A stretch of 64,000 bases of DNA from Spizellomyces punctatus DAOM BR117 (lineage: Eukaryota; Chytridiomycota; Chytridiomycetes; Spizellomycetales; Spizellomycetaceae): NCBI RefSeq assembly GCF_000182565.1, contig NW_015971538.1, forward strand, positions 20,713 to 84,712. Direction: 5' to 3'. Of the stretch, positions 1 to 11,600 are shown one piece after another (within the stretch, counting starts at the first letter, position 1; each line of letters begins with the position of its first letter). The notes under the pieces are model-generated. The model ran no database searches, was not told the origin of the DNA, and saw only the letters and a program-made list of their open reading frames with translations. A program made the translations under genes and the position numbers.

Positions 1-874
1 CGATCGGTTGTCACAGCTCTGATAATGTCAATATAAAAGGGCAACACGCAAAGAAAGTCGAGGAGTCGGGAAAAGTTGAATATAGCACGGAGGTTCGGTG
101 CTGAGATGATATGCAACAGTAATTCGAGTGTGAACTAGAAATGATACACATACGGAGCTAAGAAAAAAAACATGGTCATGCTACAGAGAACCAATATGTC
201 AACATACCACAACCAGACAGGCAGCTTCAACCCCATACACTGCTCGAATAGCTGTCGTATCTTTCAAAATCGCATCCACAGTCCCCAAACACATGGTCAC
301 CACCGAAATCAGCAGCGCACCAGTAAAGATCCTTCTCAACGTCCGTCCAATCAACGAATGCTTTCGATCATGCAATATATGCTGAATCTTTTGACGCCAA
401 GTCATATGAGACATGCTAGAATTCGACGAAGTCGACGACGTTGACGTCGGTGACCTCGTTATAGGTATGGCTACAGCCGATAGTCTACGTCGTACTGGAG
501 GGTCGCTTGCATGCGCATTCTCTCGCTCATCTGATGAATCCGAGTCCTCCATAAGATCATCATCATAGTCGTCAAGTTCAGGGTTAAATTGGTAGTCGGA
601 TGGATGTGGGCTAGGCGGATTGGAAAGTCTGCGGTTCCTCGTGGTAGTGACATTGGCGGTGGAAATGGATGGTGGCTTGGGAACATCAACCCTGTACGGT
701 GACATGAATGTTAGCAAACAGCTGTCTTATAAACAGAAAGCATAAACCCGCTATTCGCTGTGGTTTGACTGACTTTTCTAATTTCCAGTTCCGCCCATCC
801 TGTAAACTCCCCAATGACGCACTGCGCCCTAAGCTCACGCTATTATGACGTTGATTAGAACGCAGTAGAACCAT
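1..874 (-). CDS. Voltage-gated (Kv-like) ion channel, N-terminal part, cut by left window edge
   Basis: Three exons on the minus strand: 874-774, 691-208 and 134 to the window edge. Introns start GTCAGT and GTATGT and end CAG and TAG; phases agree. The N-terminal ~150 residues are polar, Ser/Pro-rich and acidic (cytosolic). Then come three hydrophobic segments in the order expected for S1-S3 of a voltage-sensor domain: S1 around RIFTGALLISVVTMCLG, S2 around YGVEAACLVVFTLELLL (crossing the second intron) and S3 with SRLLDFLCVLPFYIDI, which closely resembles S3 of Kv channels. The voltage-sensing S4, pore and C-terminus lie outside the window, so ion selectivity cannot be read. The ATG at 874 is the first in frame and gives a continuous phase. 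A general cation channel with a Kv-type sensor is the main alternative. Confidence 0.7.
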
Positions 875-1340
875 GATGCCTCATAGCACCAACAATAAGG
901 CTGTATATGTTGATTCAGCAAACAAAAAGTATGCTAGAAACTACAATTCGACAATGGACAAAAAAAAAAACGACGAACGACCCAACTGCCATGGGTTCTC
1001 AAACAGAAAGTTTTAAAGTTCCTATTGAATGATTTTACCAGTTCCCTGGTCTTTTGGGCTTAGTCAGGCGTCAAAAACGTGCCCCGCTGGATGATGAAAA
1101 CACTTGCTGGATTTTTGGTCATTTAGATTCTTTCAACTGAGAATACTTTAAATAAACCGACACACTATCACTGGAAATAAGCTGTATCAGATGTATTGAG
1201 GCCACTATCCATTTCATATCATTAACATATTCCGCAACTCTATGCTGTACTACAGTTTACATACCCATCATTCTATACTGTACACGAATTGAGTTCTGCC
1301 CAAAATACAAATACCATGTATATCCACAAAAACTAGCCTC
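875..1340. other. Intergenic, no gene seen
   Basis: This lies upstream of the channel gene and downstream of the chitin synthase, both on the minus strand. It has an A-rich tract near 960-970 and no open frame with coding character. It presumably holds the channel promoter and the chitin synthase 3' end. Confidence 0.6.
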
Positions 1341-4300
1341 CTATTCACTAGGCGATGGCTCACTTTCCACCTTTGTCGCAGACGACTCACTACTTGATCT
1401 TGGAGCATCAGAACGTGGGTCTTGACTTGGTGCATTGGACGATCCGCCCGATGTCGATGGTTTCCGTTGGTGAACAAGCTGTGGAGGAGGGGCATAGTAT
1501 CCGGGAGGGAGAGGCATGCCAGATGGCATAGCGGACATGTGAGGATTCATGGAAAAATGAGGGAAACCTGGGGCCATCATCAGAGTTCCACGTCCATCAG
1601 GTACCATCATGACGCTCCCTCTTGCATCAGGCATTAGCATAACGCTCGCTCTCCCATCTGGTACCATCATAACACTCGCCCTTGCATCAAAAGGAACACT
1701 GTTCAAGGGCGGTAACGTAAGTGCACCGGGCGGCGGTAGCAACCCTGGTGGCATCGTGGTCCCAGGAGGCAAGGGCATTCCCGTCGGGGGCATTGCAGAC
1801 ATCCGATATCCAATTGTCTGACCCATAGCAGGCGTAAAAGGTGTCGGTGGAGCAAAAGTCGACATGGGTCGCACCATCATGTGCGCTCGGAGTGGCATCT
1901 CTGGGACCCGTCGTCGACGCTCCTCGGTCAGTGCTCGTTCCTGTACCCACTCACTCCATCTCTTCATATTGATCCCGCTATGATCAAACTCTCCATCCTT
2001 TCGACTGTGATCCTCGGCTTTGATCTCGCCGCTGACTTTACGTGTCTCTCCCCATGAGAAATCATCAAAATGCCAAAAGGCGTATAGTGGAAGCACAACC
2101 TGCCACAGCGGAAGAGCGACCAAGAAGACCAGGAACCAAAAGATGTAAATCAAACGCTTGACAGTCAACAATATGAGGACTGCTGGTAGTCCAAGAATTG
2201 CTGCAAGCATCACGAGGGGAATGATTTGTGGGTCGCTCGACACAAAAGTTTGCACAATTAAATAGATCGTGAAGCCTGTCGCTGCCGGTAAAACCACCGA
2301 CCCGACCAGTTCCATGAAGATGACAAACTACAACGATAAACACTAGGTTAACAAATCACGATGAGGCAACGAGCATGGAATGTATGATAGCTCACCTGCA
2401 TACTGAAGCAAAAAGTTCCACAAAGGTCCCGCACCAACACTAATTCCAAGAGGTTATGGATTGTACTGTTAATCCATCGCCTCCTTTGACTCAACAATAC
2501 AGGGAACGAGTCTGGAACAACAGTCTTGCAGATCGCACGCGGGACAAACACATTTCGTCGTTTTGGGAAGGCCTTCAACATGAGAGTTGTCAAGTACCGA
2601 TCTTCGCCAAGGAGAAGTAGATTCTTCATATGCAGAGTGTCGACAATATTTTCAGAATACGCTTCCACTACGTCCGGATTTGCTAGAATCGGGACCCATT
2701 GACCAGATCGACCCTTGGGAGCTTTGATTCTGTACGCCGAGAAACATCCAGGGAGACATGTTACACCACCAAAGACAGACTCGAATGCCTTTGATAGATG
2801 GTGCGAGATGTAGTATTCGTAAACTTGAATCATCGTCACCCAGCTTTGCCACTTGTTATGAATCTTGGTCTCTCCGCACACACCCATGATTTTTGGATCT
2901 CGGACCATGCATGCCACAAGGTGCGTAATGGAGTCAGGATAGATTCGAGTATCAGCGTCAACCATAAGGACCGCTTCGTACTTGTCAGGATGCAGGCCGG
3001 TAATAGTCCATAGCTTGTGGAAAATATCAAACTCAAGCTCCGTCATCCGATCGTCAAACATGACTTTGGTCAGAAACTGCATTAGCAGCACTTGAGAGTC
3101 ACGTTTGCCACGGTTGCCGGGCTTCATGACGCCACTGTCGGGGTTCCGTTCCTCTTCGTTACCCACTTTGACCACCAAGATCATAGGGACTTTCCCGTCT
3201 TTGCGATTCTTCACTGTCCTCGACATGCTTCGAGAAAGCTTTTGCTGCTTCTCAGAATCTCCGTCAACCCCAGCCTTGTCATCGGGATAGGATACTGACA
3301 CTGCTCTTTCTCCTTTCTTTCCACCCTTCTGCTTTCCCTCCTTTATGGCATACCGGTACCATCCCGCGTAAACTCGTGCATAATTCTTTCTCTTTGTTCC
3401 ATTGGCAATCGCAACGTAGCTATAAGCCTCCGGTATTCCTCCCCACCTAGGATCATCATCGCGGAACCGTTCATCAATTTCCATCATATCGATCAAGTAC
3501 TCGGGGGTAGGTTTCGCTTCTCCAGATCCCTGAACGATTCCGTCTGCAATCACGAACAGAGTCTTATGCGTGGAAGGGTAGTACGCATGGGCGAGGGAGT
3601 CAAGAGTGGCGCGTATAGAAGCATACCCTTCCGAATAACAAGGAATCATGACCAATGTGTGCATCAAGGTGGGGTCATTCAAGGCTGGGTCAGCATGGGT
3701 GTACGGCGCCGACAGTTGCAGATCCTTGTAGCGATTCCGAATTGCCATGTCGATCTCTGGTACATCCACATCAGGGAGGGTCGGTTGCATCATTGTCCCA
3801 TTGGGCCCAACAACCGGTTCTCCAACAGTAGAGCGCCGAATGGATGAGTCGGAAGCTTTACGCGCGGGTTGGGTGGGCGCAAATGAACCGACCGAAGATT
3901 TTCGTCTCTCCATCGCATTGTGCATATTGTCCATTTGGATAGCGTCCTGGGGTGACGGCGACCTGTTCTCTGCCCCAGCAGCAGCCAATTCCTGTCGACG
4001 CCGTCGCAAATCTGCTGCGACTCGTGAGTCCTTATCCCGTTCGCCCAGCTTCCAGCCGATCAAATACTGAAATATGACGGCCAGAATAAAGCGTGCTCCG
4101 ACTGTCCCCATAATGAATACTAGCGAAATGTACACAAGAACGTCGGATACAACACATCCGAATGTCGTAGAGTCAACTCTCGCAATCCGGAAAATTTCGT
4201 CCAGGCAATCGGCTCTATCCTTCAAGCCATTTTTTGATGTGAATACCTTGGTGGCATCTCTTCCTCGGTTCTTTTGTACAATCTGATAAAATTTATCTCC

Positions 4301-5719
4301 TGCAACCAAATTAAGGTAAGTGCATCAATACCATTCGCGAAAACATATGAGTTACTATACCAAAAAGTTCAGGGGTTTCAGCCAATCGAGAGATATTCAG
4401 TACGTTGCTGGATGTCTATCATCAACATACCAATCATGACAGAAGCGCGACAGAAGACTGCATACCCATTATATACAAGTAAATCGGTGCTTGCCTTGAC
4501 TACATCATAGTCCAAAAAGTAATCCGCTTGCGGTCGGATAGCGGCCAAAGGATTGAAAGGAAGGCCAGCGAAAGGGCATCCAGTGACCTGCCTGTAAAAC
4601 TGTTACAGAGGGATCTTCACATCGACAGATCAGTAAAGACCCACTGCTTACCCTGCTGCTGGTGGCCACACTCCAGTGAGAGTGCACGGGAACGGTTGTG
4701 CGTCTCCGAAAAGCTTTCTACATTTGCCATTGCTGACAGGAAATAAAACACTGAGGTCTTCCCCAGCAACCTTAGAGTTCAAAGAATGTAAAACGATTAA
4801 GACATAGCCAAAAAAAAGATGATTTGTCCGCTAGCTTTACCTGAACATAATCTAATACTGGCTGTCGATTACCGTTCAGGATTTCGAGAGCCTTACTCGC
4901 ATCATACATCTTCCCACGGATGGCAAATGAACTACTCCCCACCAGTTGCTTATAGTTGACATTTTGTCCTATATGTCTACAAGCGACTGCGTTGAAGCCG
5001 AATGTCAAAAACCCCACAAAAAGCATACAGAAGCCAATGATGATGCAAAGGGCAATCTTCTCACGGAATGCCATTTGAATCAGTGGGTCCTTGATTCCAC
5101 TGAATTTCAACAAGGGAGCAGGTAGATAACATGTCAACATCTTCACAGCGACGGTCCAGCAAGTTGTTCTTTGTTTGATTTCCGCTTTGTTACGCCCAAG
5201 CGACCGACGGTGGAGTGTGTCATTGCGAGTCAATGTCGAGTGTGCTGATATTCTGCGTTCCAGGTCTCGCCCGGCTCCGTTCTTTCCATGACCACGACTT
5301 TGACGAACGAGTGATTTCTTCCGTCGAAGGTCTCCTTCTGACGTATTCGTTCGTGGGACTTGGGTAGATTGCCTTGACGGAGCGGTGTTTGAAGCACGAC
5401 CTGTTCCTATTGGAGGCCCAAAGGAATTCGGTGGAAGGGGCATCCCAGCAGGATAGGATCCCGGGTCTGCCGTCCGGCTTTTCCTAGTTTTCCCTATGGA
5501 CGAGAGTTCGGGCAAGTCAGCAAGAGTATATAACCAACCACCTGTTCCCGGGCGGGGTGCGACCAAATTCCGTCCACATGCATCCACATTACCATTGGAC
5601 GCAATAACTCGTGGACCATGACTTTCCGTATAGCGCACCGGTGCAACTAGCCCCTCCCTTGACTCACTCCGACAAACATTGTGCTCACCATCTTGGCCAT
5701 TGTCCGGATGCGAAGGCAT
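1341..5719 (-). CDS. Chitin synthase, class IV (Chs3-like) type
   Basis: Six exons: 5719-4841, 4770-4652, 4591-4466, 4407-4361, 4299-2396 and 2327-1341, giving 1,353 residues with consistent phases. Polymerises UDP-GlcNAc into wall chitin at the plasma membrane. The N-terminal ~200 residues are polar; a conserved block (GIKDPLIQMAFREKIALC) precedes a membrane span. The catalytic GT2 domain shows VLMVDADT, GEDRYLTTLMLK and QRRRW (residues about 995-999, ending the Q-x-x-R-W signature). Several helices follow, then FWHFDDFSWGETRKV, typical of the Chs3/class IV group. No myosin motor is present, which argues against classes V/VII. The last ~150 residues are Pro/Met-rich with a four-unit repeat (separate entry). 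The start is the only early in-frame ATG. The intron at 4300-4360 is 61 nt. Nothing looks broken. Confidence 0.93.
1570..1689 (-). repeat. Four 30-bp tandem units in the chitin synthase C-terminus
   Basis: Four consecutive ten-residue units in the coding strand read DARASVMMVP, DGRASVMLMP, DARGSVMMVP and DGRGTLMMAP. The DNA repeats with a 30-bp period. It sits in the cytosolic Pro/Met-rich tail after the last membrane helix. The third-base differences show that the copies are not brand new. Confidence 0.85.
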
Positions 5720-7592
5720 GTTTCACACGAGAGTAGCTTGGCCCGCTGACAGGCCTGCTGTTTTCTATAGAGAACATGTCAGTAAGGTTGAGTTTTGTGC
5801 GGGCAGTCGACATAACCACAATGGAATGCGTACCAGCGAGATCACCAAAACTACCGCGAACCTACCGCGGAATGCCCTATTGGGGGACACAGGGTCAAGG
5901 GCGCGGGAGAAGGGATACGCAAGCTGGCCAAACGCAACGGATAACGAAAACAACGCAGGAAAGATGACAATGCTCAGCTACGAAATGTGGATAAAAAAAA
6001 AACTGCGAAATCTCCCAAGCGGTTCTGCAGATACAAAAAACTTTAGTCCTTTGCCTCTTTCCGCTCCCAGTGCTAAAAAGCGGTCAATTCCCGACGGTTT
6101 GGCTCACGTTTCAAAGCCACCTCTCCCCAACACGTGGTTGAAAATAAACAAAGAACACTTGCGAGTTTTCCAATAGAATACTTGTCAACGTTTGTGAGTT
6201 GGGAATATAGGACATTCCACACACTGTATGGGTTTCCAGCTGAGACGGGTTGGTCGATCCCCCCCGTCCGTCTCTGGGCACGCCGGGACTGGCATATGAA
6301 TTGCTTGACCATCCTTGGATGAAGGAACAAGAGAAACAGAAGTGTGACATGAAACATACATGCCAAAACAGCGCAAAGACAGTGTTGAAGCCCCCCCATT
6401 CTCTGTACAAGACTCACAGGAACCGCCGACAAATGTTTAAACATCATCCAAGTCATTTCCATGTAACCGTCTCCGCTCGCTTTATAGGTTACGGTTGAGA
6501 CACGGCCAACTGTGACATCCCAGGAACCTGTGGATACGAGTGAATGTTTACCGCATCCTTGCGATCAGGCGTCTTGGTGGTCAATACAAGACCGCGGTGC
6601 GTTTCCCCAAGGCCATTTTCACGAGAGTACTGAACGAGAGATGTAACCCTATCCCTAACAAAGAGGGGTTGGCTCTCTTTATAACCCTGCTATGGGCAAG
6701 CCCCACTGAACTAAGATGACAAGTGATGTACACTACAGGTATCAAGAATGTTGCATGATGTCTTTGGACCTTTTTGATGTGGAGACAGCGAATGGTGCCT
6801 GTGATCAAAAGGAGAATGTTGGATTAAGAACCTGTGCATAAGTACTACTTAGAAGGAACCACGTAATGGTTTCTCTGGCTAGGGAACTTTTTTTTCTGTC
6901 GAAAATGCTCTTGCGTAGCCCTTACCCTGAGATGCTGGAATTCTCTTTTGAACATGAAAAAAAAAAAAAAATCCACTCAGAGATATTAAGCAATTGATCT
7001 TCCCCCAGTATAATCCCACAGTAGGTGTATCTTATCTTGACCTTACTCTTGCCCAAAACACGGTCGAAAACAAGCGCCGCGGTACGCACAGCCAATAAGG
7101 CACTTAACAAGCTCTCAGCATATCCTAGCTCGATTACGCAACCGATGCAAGCAATAGTGGTCTTTGATCAATCTTAAACTAGTGACCATGCGTGCCTTTG
7201 TTTGCCTGACCTAACTCAGGGTGTTCCCCAGATAAATATTACTGTAGTAAGCAATCATCTTTAAAAGTATCGCCCAAATAACTTGACGTCATGCAAGAAG
7301 GGCACGATTGCAAGCCTGATGGACATTCAGGTGAGCGTGCAATTCCTGCTTATGTCATGTCACTTGCTCGCGTCCTTTCATGTGCGCAGCAGGGAATCGA
7401 TACGGAAAGAGAACACTTCCGTCACCTGTACACAGGCTTTTAAAGTTGAGCCAAAAAAAAAGATGGAGATTGCGAGTATTTGAGCTTTATATTTCTTCCC
7501 GATTCCTCTTGACGTCTCTGCCCTACTGTTCTTGCCAGCCGGCGAAAGAGTTTGCATTGTCGTCAACGTACATCTAATTCGTCCCATCCGCA
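5720..7592. other. Divergent intergenic region, no supportable gene
   Basis: This 1.9 kb lies between the chitin synthase (leftward) and the four-helix membrane protein (rightward), so it should hold both promoters. Short frames at 6073-6462 and 6581-6808 (-) have no domain, no splice continuity and no codon bias. A homopurine A tract is at about 6957-6971. Confidence 0.5.
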
Positions 7593-8420
7593 ATGGCATC
7601 GCTCCAGTTTTGGCTTCAATTGGCTGCGCTTTGCACTCTTCATGTTGTTCAGCTGGTATGTCTGATAACTTTGGTCATCGCGATACAAGCAACCGTCTGG
7701 CTAAAGGGCGTCACGCTATGAGATTTCCGCCGCTATTTTCGTTGGAGGGATTGTGGACCAAGCAGAATACGGGCCCAGAATATGGTAAGCTAGAAAGGAT
7801 CCTTTCAAGTCCAAAACAACATATAAGCTGCTTCCGCAAGGATCCTAAAGCTAAATATATTCGCGTCCATAGCTTGCTCTTTGTTTCAAACTACCGGAAT
7901 GAAGGCACAGAGTTTATTTTCGAAGCCGAGTCGGGTGCTTGCCATTTTGCGGTCGGGTAGGTCCTTGCACTCTCCCTATATGAACTGTTGAGAGCTCCTG
8001 ACTAACCCGTATATGGCGGCAAGGGTTGGCTCCATCGGTATCGTTTTGGCCCTTATTGCACTCGCATCAACACTTTATTACAATCTAAACCCTACGAGGA
8101 CCGTACGCACCAAGACCGTTGCTCTCATCTCCGCCATTGTATCATCGCTTTACGCCATCTTGCTGCTGATTACTGTCTCAATAGTCTCCGTCGGTCTAAC
8201 CAACACCTGCCGGCAATTTGAGAACGTCCAGAGACACTCTTGCACGGACGTGTTTGCCACCGGATTCTTCTACGAAGGCATTGTCGATAGGCTCTACAGG
8301 AAAAGCTTGAACGTTGTCTGGATTGCTGTCTCCGCTGGTTGGATTTCAGTGGGGACCTGGGTATTGTACGCAATTGTGGAATGGTGGACTTGGAAATTTA
8401 GGATGAACAAGTGGTGGTGA
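7593..8420 (+). CDS. Small four-helix membrane protein (claudin/SUR7-like topology)
   Basis: Four exons: 7593-7655, 7723-7784, 7873-7956 and 8024-8420, 201 residues; phases 0, 2 and 2 agree across introns. Four hydrophobic helices are visible: LAALCTLHVVQLISAAIFVG (crossing intron 1), VGSIGIVLALIALASTLYY, VALISAIVSSLYAILLLI and a last one near WIAVSAGWISVGTWVLYAIV. A Cys pair (PRIC, GAC) in the first loop and another (NTC, SC) in the second suggest extracellular disulfides, as in four-helix fungal plasma-membrane proteins. The C-terminus is Trp-rich and basic. Two other splice solutions for exons 1-2 keep the frame but break helix 1. The role is unknown. Its 3' end faces the TmcB-like gene 205 bp away. 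Confidence 0.7.
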
Positions 8421-8625
8421 GATCTGCGGAAATTAACATCAGAATGTCCATATTTTGTACGTATGTAGTTGTGAAAATATGCCTTTTGTCTAACATGTCT
8501 GTTCCATATTTCATTCATTATCCGGGCAATACAATAGTCAGTGCTTATTGTCTTCTTGCATTCCCTTTTGCTGTCTAATTTGTTTAACCCAACGTCCCCG
8601 AGGTTTGTTTTCCAACTTTACACGA

Positions 8626-11600
8626 CTATTTTCTCTTTCTCGCACCCTCTTCGGTAAACATCCCACCGCTTTCAACGAACTTTTTAATCTCGGGAATACT
8701 TTGCACAACAGGTTCGGGAATAGCAAATAGAAGCGTGACTGTTGATTCCATTTCCTGAAGTCGGGCTTGCGCCGTTGCACGCATACTCGCGAGGTAAACC
8801 AGCAGCGTACTGGCTACCGATATAGCAAAAAGGACAATAATAGCTGTTTTTGCAACGCTATTGCTGTGGCGGGAAACGGATCGTACATATTAGCTTTCGG
8901 TAGCTGCACATGGAATCCAAATCCCCACCCACCCGCTAATGATAATGTTTTGAAAAATAGTGTCGACTTTGTTCAGGTTTGTATTAAGGCTTGCCGATAG
9001 TGTAGAAATAAAGTTGAAAGCGGAATCGCTCGTGGTGACATTGCTAACTTTGACTCTGTTAAGAAAATCCGTCGCTTCATTAATGAACCATTCAATCTGC
9101 GCGTCGAGTCCAATAGTCAGATTTCCGCATGCAGGTTGGCAGGGGGCAGAGGTAAGGGTAAAGGTCTGTAGATCCGGGATTGTCGTCGTCGCAATGCAGT
9201 TCACGCCTGTTACAGAGTCGTGATGAAGGTTGATCAACTTGGTCAGACGATCGTCTAGCCACATGATTGGAGCGTTTGGCAACCAAGTAGTAGGGTCGAA
9301 GTAGATACACTGAAGAATTTTAAGGTTGGAATGATCTTCATTTTCCTCATTATCGAGCACGGTAACATACCTCTGCTGCAAGCATGACAACCGCTTGCAT
9401 TAAGTATCTTCTGCTGTTTGTGTAATTCATTGTCGCTGCATACGAAATAGACATCATCGCTCGATACTGTGGGGAAAAATCAGTTCCCATAGTAGGAGGA
9501 ACAAACTTGATAATACTCACGATTGGAACGATCAACAACGCAGTCGCTGGCAAGCCTAATAGAATTAAGCCCGCTAAATACCGAATGAAATGCTTCTTGA
9601 TTGGACTCTTATTCACCACGTCTTCATCAACAGTCATGTTCATCAATTGCCTAGCGGCGAAGTTGCCGTTATTGCCCTGTTGCTCATCGTTATTCTTTCC
9701 ATCTTCTTTATTGCCTGCAGTTGTTGTCATTTCGTCGGCAATGCTCTCAATCTGAAATGAAAAATTAGAAACAACAGTATCGTGAATGGCCGATAATCGC
9801 TAATTACCTGCTCTTCAACATCTGTCAGCATATGCATGAGGGGTTTTTTGGGCAGCAGAGCGAACATTTTCAGAGTTCGGATTTGCTCGTCACTTGTCTG
9901 ATTCATCATCGGAAGTAAAACGACATAGGCCCACCCCAACATTGTCACAACCAGCAGACCGCACAAACTGTAGAGCACATACTAGAGTAATATTTTGGGG
10001 TGAATATTACAGCTCTATTTTGAGACTTTGAATTCAAGGTACATACCACACTCTGCATGGTTCCATTTATCCACTTTTGCTGGCCCCCGCTACTCGCACT
10101 CTCAAAGGCAGGACCGACAACGATAGCATTATCAAGAAAGAATCGAACACGATTGTCCTCCAGCTGACTCGTATTGTAAAAATTCCAGCCTTGTGGATGC
10201 CATCTTGGTTGGTCAATGTGCAGAGCGAAAGCACGAACATCCATACGTACTCTGTTGACCCAGTTCCACGCCGTATTGGTATACAAGTTTCACAAGTTGG
10301 TAGGCATTCATATACTGAATCTTTTTAATCGAAATAGGTAGCTGCGACATCTAGAGCCACAAGATGTCAATCACTGTTTCATCCTCCCTCTATTCGCTTG
10401 TCTTACCGTCACCGCAATCGTTGCCGGGTCGTTATAGAATCCTGCAAGATAGGAAACGTAATACGTTGTGAAGTTTCTCATTAACGACGCGATAGAAGTC
10501 TGTGCGTCAGCAAAACGAGTACGCAGTTGCGGTACACCTTCAGGCGCAACAAAGGCTGGCTGTACGAAGGTGCGAACATTTTGCACAGCCAATGTTGCAG
10601 CACGGGAGAGCCGAGTGACGCGAGCGAAACCGGAGATGTTGTCTTCAGCAGATTGAAAGGACCAGATTCCGACGGCAATTGTGGTAATCACGATGAAGAG
10701 GTAGATTGCTAGGCCTAATTTCTGTCGGCGATCCAGGATGTAGACTGGCGCTTTGAGCCGGGATTGGAGCTGGGCTCTGTGGTAGGCCTGAGCGGATATC
10801 ACAAAAATGTGAGCACCTGCTGCCACAAGAAGAACTTCAAACCTCGGTTCTAGCCCTCTCACCTTTTTTCTCTCCTCTCTTTCTGACGACTGATAAAGTA
10901 GAAAACACGCAGAAGTGTTAACACTTATGGAATTCTGCAACTCACCAAAGAAGAATATTTACCCTTGTGCTGGGAACTGATTCACTGGGAGCCGGCATTT
11001 TATCGGCCCTTGCAGCGGCTTCAGCTATCTCATCTTCTTCTTTGAACGTTCCGTGAAATCCAACCCCTTTGGTGACTTCCTCGTCGTCATCATCGTCGTC
11101 ATCAACCTGAGTCTTGTCAACGTTCGAGTATCGACGCCGTAGATACGTCTCGGGTTCGATGTTTTCAATTTCAGGGAAGACAATCTCCCTAACAATAGGT
11201 TCATCCATATTGGATTCGTCTTGTATTGGCGCATCCGTGGGTTCACTGCCATCCATCATCTTGCTCATGGTTTCCTCCATGACGACGCTGATGTTTGGAT
11301 CCATCGCCAACGGTCGGGTCCTGTCTCGAAGGCTTGCCTTACGACTAACAGTAGTTTGAGAATTGTATACGGTGTTGGCGCTGCGATGCTGCAAAGAGCT
11401 GCGACGAAGGGAGCCAGCCATGGATCCTCGACGAGACTCATTCCGATAGCTGGTGGTAGCCATGCGTGTCTCGAGCTCTTCGATCTCTTCGGCAGCATTT
11501 GTGAATTTCGCTGCACCTTCTTTGTCGTTCTTCAGGACCAAAATCAAAAGGCGCGACAATTAGGTAACAGTGTTTTCTGCTCAGAGGATTGACGAGGACA

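Noticed and set aside
7532-7960. 142-residue plus-strand frame
   Set aside because: It runs through two introns of the four-helix protein in the wrong frame and shows no hydrophobic helices; the spliced model gives four.
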